From NCBI GenBank assembly GCA_035048495.1, contig JASUTR010000162.1, positions 1 through 64,000 on the forward strand: 64,000 bases of DNA, given 5' to 3'. A program made the translations under genes and the position numbers. The stretch comes from Euptelea pleiosperma (lineage: Eukaryota > Streptophyta > Magnoliopsida > Ranunculales > Eupteleaceae). Positions 24,359-37,400 of this stretch are shown here, one piece after another (positions within the stretch are counted from its first letter, which is position 1; the number at the start of each line of letters is the position of its first letter). Under the pieces are notes generated by a model, which worked only from the letters and a program-made list of their open reading frames with translations, did not search any database and had not been told where the DNA came from.

Positions 24359-26887
24359 CAAGATTTGGGACAGTCGAAACAAGTTAGCTCCATCCGTGCG
24401 TCAACGTCTCAAATTGGACTCAGTTTGTGTGTTACATTCCAAAGCCTATAACTTGTGACTTTGTCGCAACCGAACCTCGTAACTTTACTCAAACTCTTCC
24501 ATTACTATTGTTTCAACACATTTGAAGTGTTTGAACAAGATTCGGGACAGTCGAAACAAGTTAGCTCCATCCGTGCGTCAACGTCTCAAATTGGACTCAG
24601 TTTGTGAGTTACATTCCAAAGCCTATAAATTGTGACTTTGTCGCAACCAAACCTCGTAACTTTACTCAAACTCTTCCATTACTATTGTTTCATCACATTT
24701 GAAGTGTCCGAAGAAGATTCGGGACTGTCGAAACAAGTTAGCTCCATCCGTGCGTCAACGTTTAAAATTGGACTCAGTTTGTGTGTTACATTCTGAAGCC
24801 TATAACTTGTGACTTTGTCGCAACCGGACCTCGTAATTGGACTCAAACTCTTACATTACTATTGTTTCAACATATTTGAAGTGTTGGAATAAGATTTGGG
24901 ACAGTCGAAACAAGTTAGCTCCATCCGTGCGTCAACGTCTCAAATTGGACTCAGTTTGTGTGTTACATTCCGAAGCCTATAACTTGGGACTTTGTCGTAA
25001 CCGAACCTCGTAATTGGACTCAAACTCTTCCATTACTATTGTTTCAACACATTTGAAGTGTTTGAACAAGATTTGGGACAGTCGAAACAAGTTAGCTCCA
25101 TCCGTGCGTCAACGTCTCAAATTGGACTAAGTTTGTGTGTTACATTCCAAAGCCTATAACTTGTGACATTTTCGTAACCGAACCTCGTAATTGGACTCAA
25201 ACTCTTCCATTACTATTGTTTCAACACATTTGAAGTGTTTGAACAAGATTCGGGACAGTCGAAACAAGTTAGCTCCATCCGTGCGTCAACGTCTCAAATT
25301 GGACTCAGTTTGTGTGTTACATTCCAAAGCCTATAACTTGTGACTTTGTCGCAACCGAACCTCGTAACTTTACTCAAACTCTTCCATTACTATTGTTTCA
25401 ACACATTTGAAGTGTCCGAACAAGATTCGGGACTGTCGAAACAAGTTAGCTCCATCCGTGCGTCAACGTCTCAAATTGGACTCAGTTTGTGAGTTACATT
25501 CCAAAGCCTATAAATTGTGACTTTGTCGCAACCAAACCTCGTAACTTTACTCAAACTCTTCCATTACTATTGTTTCATCACATTTGAAGTGTCCGAAGAA
25601 GATTCGGGACTGTCGAAACAAGTTAGCTCCATCCGTGCGTCAACGTTTAAAATTGGACTCAGTTTGTGTGTTACATTCTGAAGCCTATAACTTGTGACTT
25701 TGTCGCAACCGAACCTCGTAACTTGACTCAAACTCTTCCATTACTATTGTTTCAACACATTTGAAGTGTTTGAACAAGATTCGGGACAGTCGAAACAAGT
25801 TAGCTCCATCCGTGCGTCAACGTCTCAAATTGGACTCAGTTTGTGTGTTACATTCCAAAGCCTATAACTTGTGACTTTGTCGCAACCGAACCTCGTAACT
25901 TTACTCAAACTCTTCCATTACTATTGTTTCAACACATTTGAAGTGTCGAACAAGATTCGGGACAGTCGAAACAAGTTAGCTCCATCCGTGCGTCAACGTC
26001 TCAAATTGGACTCAGTTTGTGTGTTACATTCAGAAGCCTATAACTTGTGACTTTGTCGCAACCGAACCTCGTAACTTTACTCAAACTCTTCCATTACTAT
26101 TGTTTCAACACATTTGAAGTGTTTGAACAAGATTCGGGACAGTCGAAACAAGTTAGCTCCATCCGTGCGTCAACGTCTCAAATTGGACTCAGTTTGTGAG
26201 TTACATTCCAAAGCCTATAAATTGTGACTTTGTCGCAACCAAACCTCGTAACTTTACTCAAACTCTTCATTACTATTGTTTCATCACATTTGAAGTGTCC
26301 GAAGAAGATTCGGGACTGTCGAAACAAGTTAGCTCCATCCGTGCGTCAACGTTTAAAATTGGACTCAGTTTGTGTGTTACATTCTAAGCCTATAACTTGT
26401 GACTTTGTCGCAACCGACCTCGTAATTGGACTCAAACTCTTCCATTACTATTGTTTCAACATATTTGAAGTGTTGGAATAAGATTTGGGACAGTCGAAAC
26501 AAGTTAGCTCCATCCGTGCGTCAACGTCTCAAATTGGACTCAGTTTGTGTGTTACATTCCGAAGCCTATAACTTGGGACTTTGTCGTAACCGAACCTCGT
26601 AATTGGACTCAAACTCTTCCATTACTATTGTTTCAACACATTTGAAGTGTTTGAACAAGATTTGGGACAGTCGAAACAAGTTAGCTCCATCCGTGCGTCA
26701 ACGTCTCAAATTGGACTAAGTTTGTGTGTTACATTCCAAAGCCTATAACTTGTGACATTTTCGTAACCGAACCTCGTAATTGGACTCAAACTCTTCCATT
26801 ACTATTGTTTCAACACATTTGAAGTGTTTGAACAAGATTCGGGACAATCGAAACAAGTTAGCTCCATCCGTGCGTCAACGTCTCAAA

Positions 26888-27240
26888 TTGGACTCAGTTT
26901 GTGAGTTACATTCCAAAGCCTATAAATTGTGACTTTGTCGCAACCAAACCTCGTAACTTTACTCAAACTCTTCCATTACTATTGTTTCATCACATTTGAA
27001 GTGTCCGAAGAAGATTCGGGACTGTCGAAACAAGTTAGCTCCATCCGTGCGTCAACGTTTAAAATTGGACTCAGTTTGTGAGTTACATTCCAAAGCCTAT
27101 AAATTGTGATTTGTCACAACCAAACCTCGTAACTTTACTCAAACTCTTCCATTACTATTGTTTCATCACATTTGAAGTGTCCGAAGAAGATTCGGGACTG
27201 TCGAAACAAGTTAGCTCCATCCGTGCGTCAACGTTTCAAA
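26888..27240 (+). repeat. Two adjacent E monomers
   Basis: E monomers at 26888 and 27065 stand next to each other, whereas E is otherwise always separated by at least one other type. The first is a full-length E (GACTTTGTCGCAACC). The second is the 176-base subclass (GTGATTTGTCACAACC). Because the two belong to different E subclasses, the pair is best explained by an exchange joining two array positions rather than by a simple one-monomer duplication. Confidence 0.7.
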
Positions 27241-28831
27241 TTGGACTCAGTTTGTGTGTTACATTCAGAAGCCTATAACTTGTGACTTTGTCGCAACCGA
27301 ACCTCGTAACTTTACTCAAACTCTTCCATTACTATTGTTTCAACACATTTGAAGTGTTTGAACAAGATTCGGGACAGTCGAAACAAGTTAGCTCCATCCG
27401 TGCGTCAACGTCTCAAATTGGACTCAGTTTGTGAGTTACATTCCAAAGCCTATAAATTGTGACTTTGTCGCAACCAAACCTCGTAACTTTACTCAAACTC
27501 TTCCATTACTATTGTTTCATCACATTTGAAGTGTCCGAAGAAGATTCGGGACTGTCGAAACAAGTTAGCTCCATCCGTGCGTCAACGTTTAAAATTGGAC
27601 TCAGTTTGTGTGTTACATTCTAAGCCTATAACTTGTGACTTTGTCGCAACCGACCTCGTAATTGGACTCAAACTCTTCCATTACTATTGTTTCAACATAT
27701 TTGAAGTGTTGGAATAAGATTTGGGACAGTCGAAACAAGTTAGCTCCATCCGTGCGTCAACGTCTCAAATTGGACTCAGTTTGTGTGTTACATTCCGAAG
27801 CCTATAACTTGGGACTTTGTCGTAACCGAACCTCGTAATTGGACTCAAACTCTTCCATTACTATTGTTTCAACACATTTGAAGTGTTTGAACAAGATTTG
27901 GGACAGTCGAAACAAGTTAGCTCCATCCGTGCGTCAACGTCTCAAATTGGACTAAGTTTGTGTGTTACATTCCAAAGCCTATAACTTGTGACATTTTCGT
28001 AACCGAACCTCGTAATTGGACTCAAACTCTTCCATTACTATTGTTTCAACACATTTGAAGTGTTTGAACAAGATTCGGGACAATCGAAACAAGTTAGCTC
28101 CATCCGTGCGTCAACGTCTCAAATTGGACTCAGTTTGTGAGTTACATTCCAAAGCCTATAAATTGTGACTTTGTCGCAACCAAACCTCGTAACTTTACTC
28201 AAACTCTTCCATTACTATTGTTTCATCACATTTGAAGTGTCCGAAGAAGATTCGGGACTGTCGAAACAAGTTAGCTCCATCCGTGCGTCAACGTTTAAAA
28301 TTGGACTCAGTTTGTGTGTTACATTCTGAAGCCTATAACTTGTGACTTTGTCGTAACCAAACCTCGTAACTTTACTCAAACTCTTCCATTACTATTGTTT
28401 CATCACATTTGAAGTGTCCGAAGAAGATTCGGGACTGTCGAAACAAGTTAGCTCCATCCGTGCGTCAACGTTTAAAATTGGACTCAGTTTGTGTGTTACA
28501 TTCTGAAGCCTATAACTTGTGACTTTGTCGCAACCGGACCTCGTAATTGGACTCAAACACTTACATTACTATTGTTTCAACATATTTGAAGTGTTGGAAT
28601 AAGATTTGGGACAGTCGAAACAAGTTAGCTCCATCCGTGCGTCAACGTCTCAAATTGGACTCAGTTTGTGTGTTACATTCCGAAGCCTATAACTTGGGAC
28701 TTTGTCGTAACCGAACCTCGTAATTGGACTCAAACTCTTCCATTACTATTGTTTCAACACATTTGAAGTGTTTGAACAAGATTTGGGACAGTCGAAACAA
28801 GTTAGCTCCATCCGTGCGTCAACGTCTCAAG

Positions 28832-31800
28832 TTGGACTAAGTTTGTGTGTTACATTCCAAAGCCTATAACTTGTGACATTTTCGTAACCGAACCTCGTAA
28901 TTGGACTCAAACTCTTCCATTACTATTGTTTCAACACATTTGAAGTGTTTGAACATGATTTGGGACAGTCGAAACAAGTTAGCTCCATCCGTGCGTCAAC
29001 GTCTCAAATTGGACTCAGTTTGTGTGTTACATTCCAAAGCCTATAACTTGTGACATTTTCATAACCGAACCTCGTAATTGGACTCAAACTCTTCCATTAC
29101 TATTGTTTCAACACATTTGAAGTGTTTGAACAAGATTCGGGACAGTCGAAACAAGTTAGCTCCATCCGTACGTCAACGTCTCAAATTGGACTCAGTTTGT
29201 GTGTTACATTCCAAAGCCTATAACTTGTGACTTTGTCGCAACCGAACCTCGTAACTTTACTCAAACTCTTCCATTACTATTGTTTCAACACATTTGAAGT
29301 GTTTGAACAAGATTCGGGACAATCGAAACAAGTTAGCTCCATCCGTGCGTCAACGTCTCAAATTGGACTCAGTTTGTGAGTTACATTCCAAAGCCTATAA
29401 ATTGTGACTTTGTCGCAACCAAACCTCGTAACTTTACTCAAACTCTTCCATTACTATTGTTTCATCACATTTGAAGTGTCCGAAGAAGATTCGGGACTGT
29501 CGAAACAAGTTAGCTCCATCCGTGCGTCAACGTTTAAAATTGGACTCAGTTTGGGTGTTACATTCTGAAGCCTATAACTTGTGACTTTGTCGCAACCGAA
29601 CCTCGTAATTGGACTCAAACTCTTCCATTACTATTGTTTCAATATATTTGAAGTGTTGGAATAAGATTTGGGACAGTCGAAACAATTTAGCTCCATCCGT
29701 GCGTCAACGTCTCAAATTGGACTCAGTTTGTGTGTTACATTCCGAAGCCTATAACTTGGGACTTTGTCGTAACCGAACCTCGTAATTGGACTCAAACTCT
29801 TCCATTACTATTGTTTCAACACATTTGAAGTGTTTGAACAAGATTTGGGACAGTCGAAACAAGTTAGCTCCATCCGTGCGTCAACGTCTCAAATTGGACT
29901 AAGTTTGTGTGTTACATTCCAAAGCCTATAACTTGTGACATTTTCATAACCGAACCTCGTAATTGGACTCAAACTCTTCCATTACTATTGTTTCAACACA
30001 TTTGAAGTGTTTGAACAAGATTCGGGACAGTCGAAACAAGTTAGCTCCATCCGTACGTCAACGTCTCAAATTGGACTCAGTTTGTGTGTTACATTCCAAA
30101 GCCTATAACTTGTGACTTTGTCATAACCGAACCTCGTAATTGGACTCAAACTCTTCCATTACTATTGTTTCAACACATTTGAAGTGTTTGAACAAGATTC
30201 GGGACAGTCGAAACAAGTTAGCTCCATCCGTGCGTCAACGTCTCAAATTGGACTCAGTTTGTGTGTTACATTCCAAAGCCTATAACTTGTGACTTTGTCG
30301 CAACCGAACCTCGTAACTTTACTCAAACTCTTCCATTACTATTGTTTCAACATATTTGAAGTGTTGGAATAAGATTTGGGACAGTCGAAACAATTTAGCT
30401 CCATCCGTGCGTCAACGTCTCAAATTGGACTCAGTTTGTGTGTTACATTCCGAAGCCTATAACTTGGGACTTTGTCGTAATCGAACCTCGTAATTGGACT
30501 CAAACTCTTCCATTACTACTGTTTAAACACATTTGAAGTGTTTGAACAAGATTCGGGACAGTCGAAACAAGTTAGCTCCATCCGTGCGTCAACGTCTCAA
30601 ATTGGACTCAGTTTGAGTGTTACATTCCGAAGCCTATAACTTGTGACTTTGTCGCAACCGGACCTCGTAATTGGACTCAAACTATTCCATTACTATTGTT
30701 TCAACACATTTAAAGTGTTGGAACAAGATTTGGGACAGTCGAAACAAGTTAGCTCCATCCGTGCGTCAACGTCTCAAATTGGCCTTAGTTTGTGTGTTAC
30801 ATTCCAAAGCCTATAACTTGTGACTTTGTCGCAACCGAACCTCGTAACTTTACTCAAACTCTTCCATTACTATTGTTTCAACACATTTGAAGTGTTTGAA
30901 CAAGATTCGGGACAGTCGAAACAAGTTAGCTCCATCCGTGCGTCAACGTCTCAAATTGGACTCAGTTTGTGAGTTACATTCCAAAGCCTATAAATTGTGA
31001 CTTTGTCGCAACCAAACCTCGTAACTTTACTCAAACTCTTCTATTACTATTGTTTCATCACATTTGAAGTGTCCGAAGAAGATTCGGGACTGTCGAAACA
31101 AGTTAGCTCCATCCGTGCGTCAACGTTTAAAATTGGACTCAGTTTGTGTGTTACATTCTGAAGCCTATAACTTGTGACTTTGTCGCAACCGGACCTCGTA
31201 ATTGGACTCAAACTCTTACATTAATATTGTTTCAACATATTTGAAGTGTTGGAATAAGATTTGGGACAGTCGAAACAAGTTAGCTCCATCCGTGCGTCAA
31301 CGTCTCAAATTGGACTCAGTTTGTGTGTTACATTCCGAAGCCTATAACTTGGGACTTTGTCGTAACCGAACCTCGTAATTGGACTCAAACTCTTCCATTA
31401 CTATTGTTTCAACACATTTGAAGTGTTTGAACAAGATTTGGGACAGTCGAAACAAGTTAGCTCCATCCGTGCGTCAACGTCTCAAATTGGACTAAGTTTG
31501 TGTGTTACATTCCAAAGCCTATAACTTGTGACATTTTCGTAACCGAACCTCGTAATTGGACTCAAACTCTTCCATTACTATTTTTTCAACACATTTGAAG
31601 TGTTTGAACAAGATTCGGGACAGTCGAAACAAGTTAGCTCCATCCGTACGTCAACGTCTCAAATTGGACTCAGTTTGTGTGTTACATTCCAAAGCCTATA
31701 ACTTGTGACTTTGTCGCAACCGAACCTCGTAACTTTACTCAAACTCTTCCATTACTATTGTTTCAACACATTTGAAGTGTCCGAACAAGATTCGGGACAG

Positions 31801-34493
31801 TCGAAACAAGTTAGCTCCATCCGTACGTCAACGTCTCAAATTGGACTCAGTTTGTGTGTTACATTGAAAAGCCTATAACTTGTGACTTTGTCGCAACCGA
31901 ACCTCGTAACTTTACTCAAACTCTTCCATTACTATTGTTTCAACACAGGTGAAGTGTTTGAACAAGATTCGGGACAGTCGAAACAAGTTAGCTCCATCCG
32001 TACGTCAACGTCTCAAATTGGACTCAGTTTGTGTGTTACATTCAAAAGCCTATAACTTGTGACTTTGTCGCAACCGAACCTCGTAACTTTACTCAAACTC
32101 TTCCATTACTATTGTTTCAACACATTTGAAGTGTCCGAACAAGATTCGGGACAGTCGAAACAAGTTAGCTCCATCCGTGCGTCAACGTCTCAAATTGGAC
32201 TCAGTTTGTGTGTTACATTCCGAAGCCTATAACTTGTGACTTTGTCGCAACCGAACCCCGTAATTGGACTCAAACTCTTCCATTACTATTGTTTCAACAT
32301 ATTTGAAGTGTTGGAATAAGATTTGGGACAGTCGAAACAATTTAGCTCCATCCGTGCGTCAACGTCTCAAATTGGACTCAGTTTGTGTGTTACATTCCGA
32401 AGCCTATAACTTGGGACTTTGTCGTAACCGAACCTCGTAATTGGACTCAAACTCTTCCATTACTATTGTTTAAACACATTTGAAGTGTTTGAACAAGATT
32501 CGGGACAGTCGAAACAAGTTAGCTCCATCCGTGCGTCAACGTCTCAAATTGGACTCAGTTTGAGTGTTACATTCCGAAGCCTATAACTTGTGACTTTGTC
32601 GCAACCGGACCTCGTAATTGGACTCAAACTATTCCATTACTATTGTTTCAACACATTTAAAGTGTTGAACAAGATTTGGGACAGTCGAAACAAGTTAGCT
32701 CCATCCGTGCGTCAACGTCTCAAATTGGCCTCAGTTTGTGTGTTACATTCCAAAGCCTATAACTTGTGACTTTGTCGCAACCGAACCTCGTAACTTTACT
32801 CAAACTCTTCCATTACTATTGTTTCAACACATTTGAAGTGTTTGAACAAGATTCGGGACAGTCGAAACAAGTTAGCTCCATCCGTGCGTCAACGTCTCAA
32901 ATTGGACTCAGTTTGTGAGTTACATTCCAAAGCCTATAAATTGTGATTTGTCACAACCAAACCTCGTAACTTTACTCAAACTCTTCCATTACTATTGTTT
33001 CATCACATTTGAAGTGTCCGAAGAAGATTCGGGACTGTCGAAACAAGTTAGCTCCATCCGTGCGTCAACGTTTAAAATTGGACTCAGTTTGTGTGTTACA
33101 TTCTGAAGCCTATAACTTGTGACTTTGTCGCAACCGAACCTCGTAACTTTATTCAAACTCTTCCATTACTATTGTTTCAACACATTTGAAGTGTCCGAAC
33201 AAGATTCGGGACAGTCGAAACAAGTTAGCTCCATCCGTGCGTCAACGTCTCAAATTGGACTCAGTTTGTGTGTTACATTCCGAAGCCTATAACTTGTGAC
33301 TTTGTCGCAACCGAACCTCGTAATTGGACTCAAACTCTTCCATTACTATTGTTTCAACATATTTGAAGTGTTGGAATAAGATTTGGGACAGTCGAAAGAA
33401 TTTAGCTCCATCCGTGCGTCAACGTCTCAAATTGGACTCAGTTTGTGTGTTACATTCCGAAGCCTATAACTTGGGACTTTGTCGTAACCGAACCTCGTAA
33501 TTGGACTCAAACTCTTCCATTACTATTGTTTCAACACATTTGAAGTGTTTGAACATGATTTGGGACAGTCGAAACAAGTTAGCTCCATCCCTGCGTCAAC
33601 GTCTCAAATTGGACTCAGTTTGTGTGTTACATTCCAAAGCCTATAACTTGTGACATTTTCATAACCGAACCTCGTAATTGGACTCAAACTCTTCCATTAC
33701 TATTGTTTCAACACATTTGAAGTGTTTGAACAAGATTCGGGACAGTCGAAACAAGTTAGCTCCATCCGTACGTCAACGTCTCAAATTGGACTCAGTTTGT
33801 GTGTTACATTCCAAAGCCTATAACTTGTGACTTTGTCGCAACCGAACCTCGTAACTTTACTCAAACTCTTCCATTACTATTGTTTCAACACATTTGAAGT
33901 GTTTGAACAAGATTCGGGACAGTCGAAACAAGTTAGCTCCATCCGTGCGTCAACGTCTCAAATTGGACTCAGTTTGTGAGTTACATTCCAAAGCCTATAA
34001 ATTGTGACTTTGTCGCAACCAAACCTCGTAACTTTACTCAAACTCTTCCATTACTATTGTTTCATCACATTTGAAGTGTCCGAAGAAGATTCGGGACTGT
34101 CGAAACAAGTTAGCTCCATCCGTGCGTCAACGTTTAAAATTGGACTCAGTTTGTGTGTTACATTCTAAAGCCTATAACTTGTGACTTTGTCGCAACCGGA
34201 CCTCGTAATTGGACTCAAACTCTTACATTACTATTGTTTCAACATATTTGAAGTGTTGGAATAAGATTTGGGACAGTCGAAACAAGTTAGCTCCATCCGT
34301 GCGTCAACGTCTCAAATTGGACTCAGTTTGTGTGTTACATTCCAAAGCCTATAACTTGTGACTTTGTCGCAACCGAACCTCGTAATTGGACTCAAACTCT
34401 TACATTACTATTGTTTCAACATATTTGAAGTGTTGGAATAAGATTTGGGACAGTCGAAACAAGTTAGCTCCATCCGTGCGTCAACGTCTCAAG
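28832..34493 (+). repeat. Higher-order block 2, 32-monomer type
   Basis: 5,662 bases. It opens with CTCAAG then TTGGACTAAG (C type), followed by a second C monomer with TTTTCATAACC. E monomers are at indices 3, 12, 23 and 29, TTTGAGTGTTAC at indices 10 and 21, and TTGGACTAAG at indices 0, 6 and 15. Rare variants are ATTACTACTGTTTAAAC (30512), TTAATATTG (31221), CATTGAAAAGCC (31862), CACAGGTGAAG (near 31946) and GTCGAAAGAATTT (33391). Most recur at the same indices in blocks 6 and 7 but not in block 4. Confidence 0.85.
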
Positions 34494-37400
34494 TTGGACT
34501 AAGTTTGTGTGTTACATTCCAAAGCCTATAACTTGTGACATTTTCGTAACCGAACCTCGTAATTGGACTCAAACTCTTCCATTACTATTGTTTCAACACA
34601 TTTGAAGTGTTTGAACATGATTTGGGACAGTCGAAACAAGTTAGCTCCATCCCTGCGTCAACGTCTCAAATTGGACTCAGTTTGTGTGTTACATTCCAAA
34701 GCCTATAACTTGTGACATTTTCATAACCGAACCTCGTAATTGGACTCAAACTCTTCCATTACTATTGTTTCAACACATTTGAAGTGTTTGAACAAGATTC
34801 GGGACAGTCGAAACAAGTTAGCTCCATCCGTACGTCAACGTCTCAAATTGGACTCAGTTTGTGTGTTACATTCCAAAGCCTATAACTTGTGACTTTGTCG
34901 CAACCGAACCTCGTAACTTTACTCAAACTCTTCCATTACTATTGTTTCAACACATTTGAAGTGTTTGAACAAGATTCGGGACAGTCGAAACAAGTTAGCT
35001 CCATCCGTGCGTCAACGTCTCAAATTGGACTCAGTTTGTGAGTTACATTCCAAAGCCTATAAATTGTGACTTTGTCGCAACCAAACCTCGTAACTTTACT
35101 CAAACTCTTCCATTACTATTGTTTCATCACATTTGAAGTGTCCGAAGAAGATTCGGGACTGTCGAAACAAGTTAGCTCCATCCGTGCGTCAACGTTTAAA
35201 ATTGGACTCAGTTTGTGTGTTACATTCTGAAGCCTATAACTTGTGACTTTGTCGCAACCGAACCTCGTAATTGGACTCAAACTCTTCCATTACTATTGTT
35301 TCAACATATTTGAAGTGTTGGAATAAGATTTGGGACAGTCGAAACAATTTAGCTCCATCCGTGCGTCAACGTCTCAAATTGGACTCAGTTTGTGTGTTAC
35401 ATTCCGAAGCCTATAACTTGGGACTTTGTCGTAACCGAACCTCGTAATTGGACTCAAACTCTTCCATTACTATTGTTTCAACACATTTGAAGTGTTTGAA
35501 CATGATTTGGGACAGTCGAAACAAGTTAGCTCCATCCCTGCGTCAACGTCTCAAATTGGACTCAGTTTGTGTGTTACATTCCAAAGCCTATAACTTGTGA
35601 CATTTTCGTAACCGAACCTCGTAATTGGACTCAAACTCTTCCATTACTATTGTTTCAACACATTTGAAGTGTTTGAACAAGATTCGGGACAGTCGAAACA
35701 AGTTAGCTCCATCCGTACGTCAACGTCTCAAATTGGACTCAGTTTGTGTGTTACATTCCAAAGCCTATAACTTGTGACATTTTCATAACCGAACCTCGTA
35801 ATTGGACTCAAACTCTTCCATTACTATTGTTTCAACACATTTGAAGTGTTTGAACAAGATTCGGGACAGTCGAAACAAGTTAGCTCCATCCGTACGTCAA
35901 CGTCTCAAATTGGACTCAGTTTGTGTGTTACATTCCAAAGCCTATAACTTGTGACTTTGTCGCAACCGAACCTCGTAACTTTACTCAAACTCTTCCATTA
36001 CTATTGTTTCAACATATTTGAAGTGTTGGAATAAGATTTGGGACAGTCGAAACAATTTAGCTCCATCCGTGCGTCAACGTCTCAAATTGGACTCAGTTTG
36101 TGTGTTACATTCCGAAGCCTATAACTTGGGACTTTGTCGTAACCGAACCTCGTAATTGGACTCAAACTCTTCCATTACTATTGTTTCAACACATTTGAAG
36201 TGTTTGAACAAGATTCGGGACAGTCGAAACAAGTTAGCTCCATCCGTGCGTCAACGTCTCAAATTGGACTCAGTTTGAGTGTTACATTCCGAAGCCTATA
36301 ACTTGTGACTTTGTCGCAACCGAACCTCGTAATTGGACTCAAACTCTTCCATTACTATTGTTTCAACACATTTGAAGTGTTGGAACAAGATTTGGGACAG
36401 TCGAAACAAGTTAGCTCCATCCGTGCGTCAACGTCTCAAATTGGACTCAGTTTGTGTGTTACATTCCAAAGCCTATAACTTGTGACTTTGTCGCAACCGA
36501 ACCTCGTAACTTTACTCAAACTCTTCCATTACTATTGTTTCAACACATTTGAAGTGTTTGAACAAGATTCGGGACAGTCGAAACAAGTTAGCTCCATCCG
36601 TGCGTCAACGTCTCAAATTGGACTCAGTTTGTGAGTTACATTCCAAAGCCTATAACTTGTGACTTTGTCGCAACCAAACCTCGTAACTTTACTCAAACTC
36701 TTCCATTACTATTGTTTCATCACATTTGAAGTGTCCGAAGAAGATTCGGGACTGTCGAAACAAGTTAGCTCCATCCGTGCGTCAACGTTTAAAATTGGAC
36801 TCAGTTTGTGTGTTACATTCTAAGCCTATAACTTGTGACTTTGTCGCAACCGGACCTCGTAATTGGACTCAAACTCTTACATTACTATTGTTTCAACATA
36901 TTTGAAGTGTTGGAATAAGATTTGGGACAGTCGAAACAAGTTAGCTCCATCCGTGCGTCAACGTCTCAAATTGGACTCAGTTTGTGTGTTACATTCCGAA
37001 GCCTATAACTTGGGACTTTGTCGTAACCGAACCTCGTAATTGGACTCAAACTCTTCCATTACTATTGTTTCAACACATTTGAAGTGTTTGAACAAGATTT
37101 GGGACAGTCGAAACAAGTTAGCTCCATCCGTGCGTCAACGTCTCAAATTGGACTAAGTTTGTGTGTTACATTCCAAAGCCTATAACTTGTGACATTTTCG
37201 TAACCGAACCTCGTAATTGGACTCAAACTCTTCCATTACTATTGTTTCAACACATTTGAAGTGTTTGAACAAGATTCGGGACAGTCGAAACAAGTTAGCT
37301 CCATCCGTGCGTCAACGTCTCAAATTGGACTCAGTTTGTGTGTTACATTCCAAAGCCTATAACTTGTGACTTTGTCGCAACCGAACCTCGTAACTTTACT

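Larger units (their letters stand above)
22468..28831 (+). repeat. Higher-order block 1, 36-monomer type
   Basis: This is the first regular block, 6,364 bases. It opens with two C monomers; the first is preceded by CTCAAGTTGG and begins TTGGACTAAG. Counting the first monomer as index 0, E monomers fall at indices 3, 12, 17, 21, 25, 26, 28 and 32, and TTGGACTAAG recurs at indices 15 (25,122) and 24. The first part (to about 24.5 kb) closely matches the start of block 2, sharing TTTGGGTGTTAC (23187, 29550) and CAATATATTTG (23277, 29640). The two adjacent E monomers at indices 25 and 26 are found in no other block. Confidence 0.85.
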
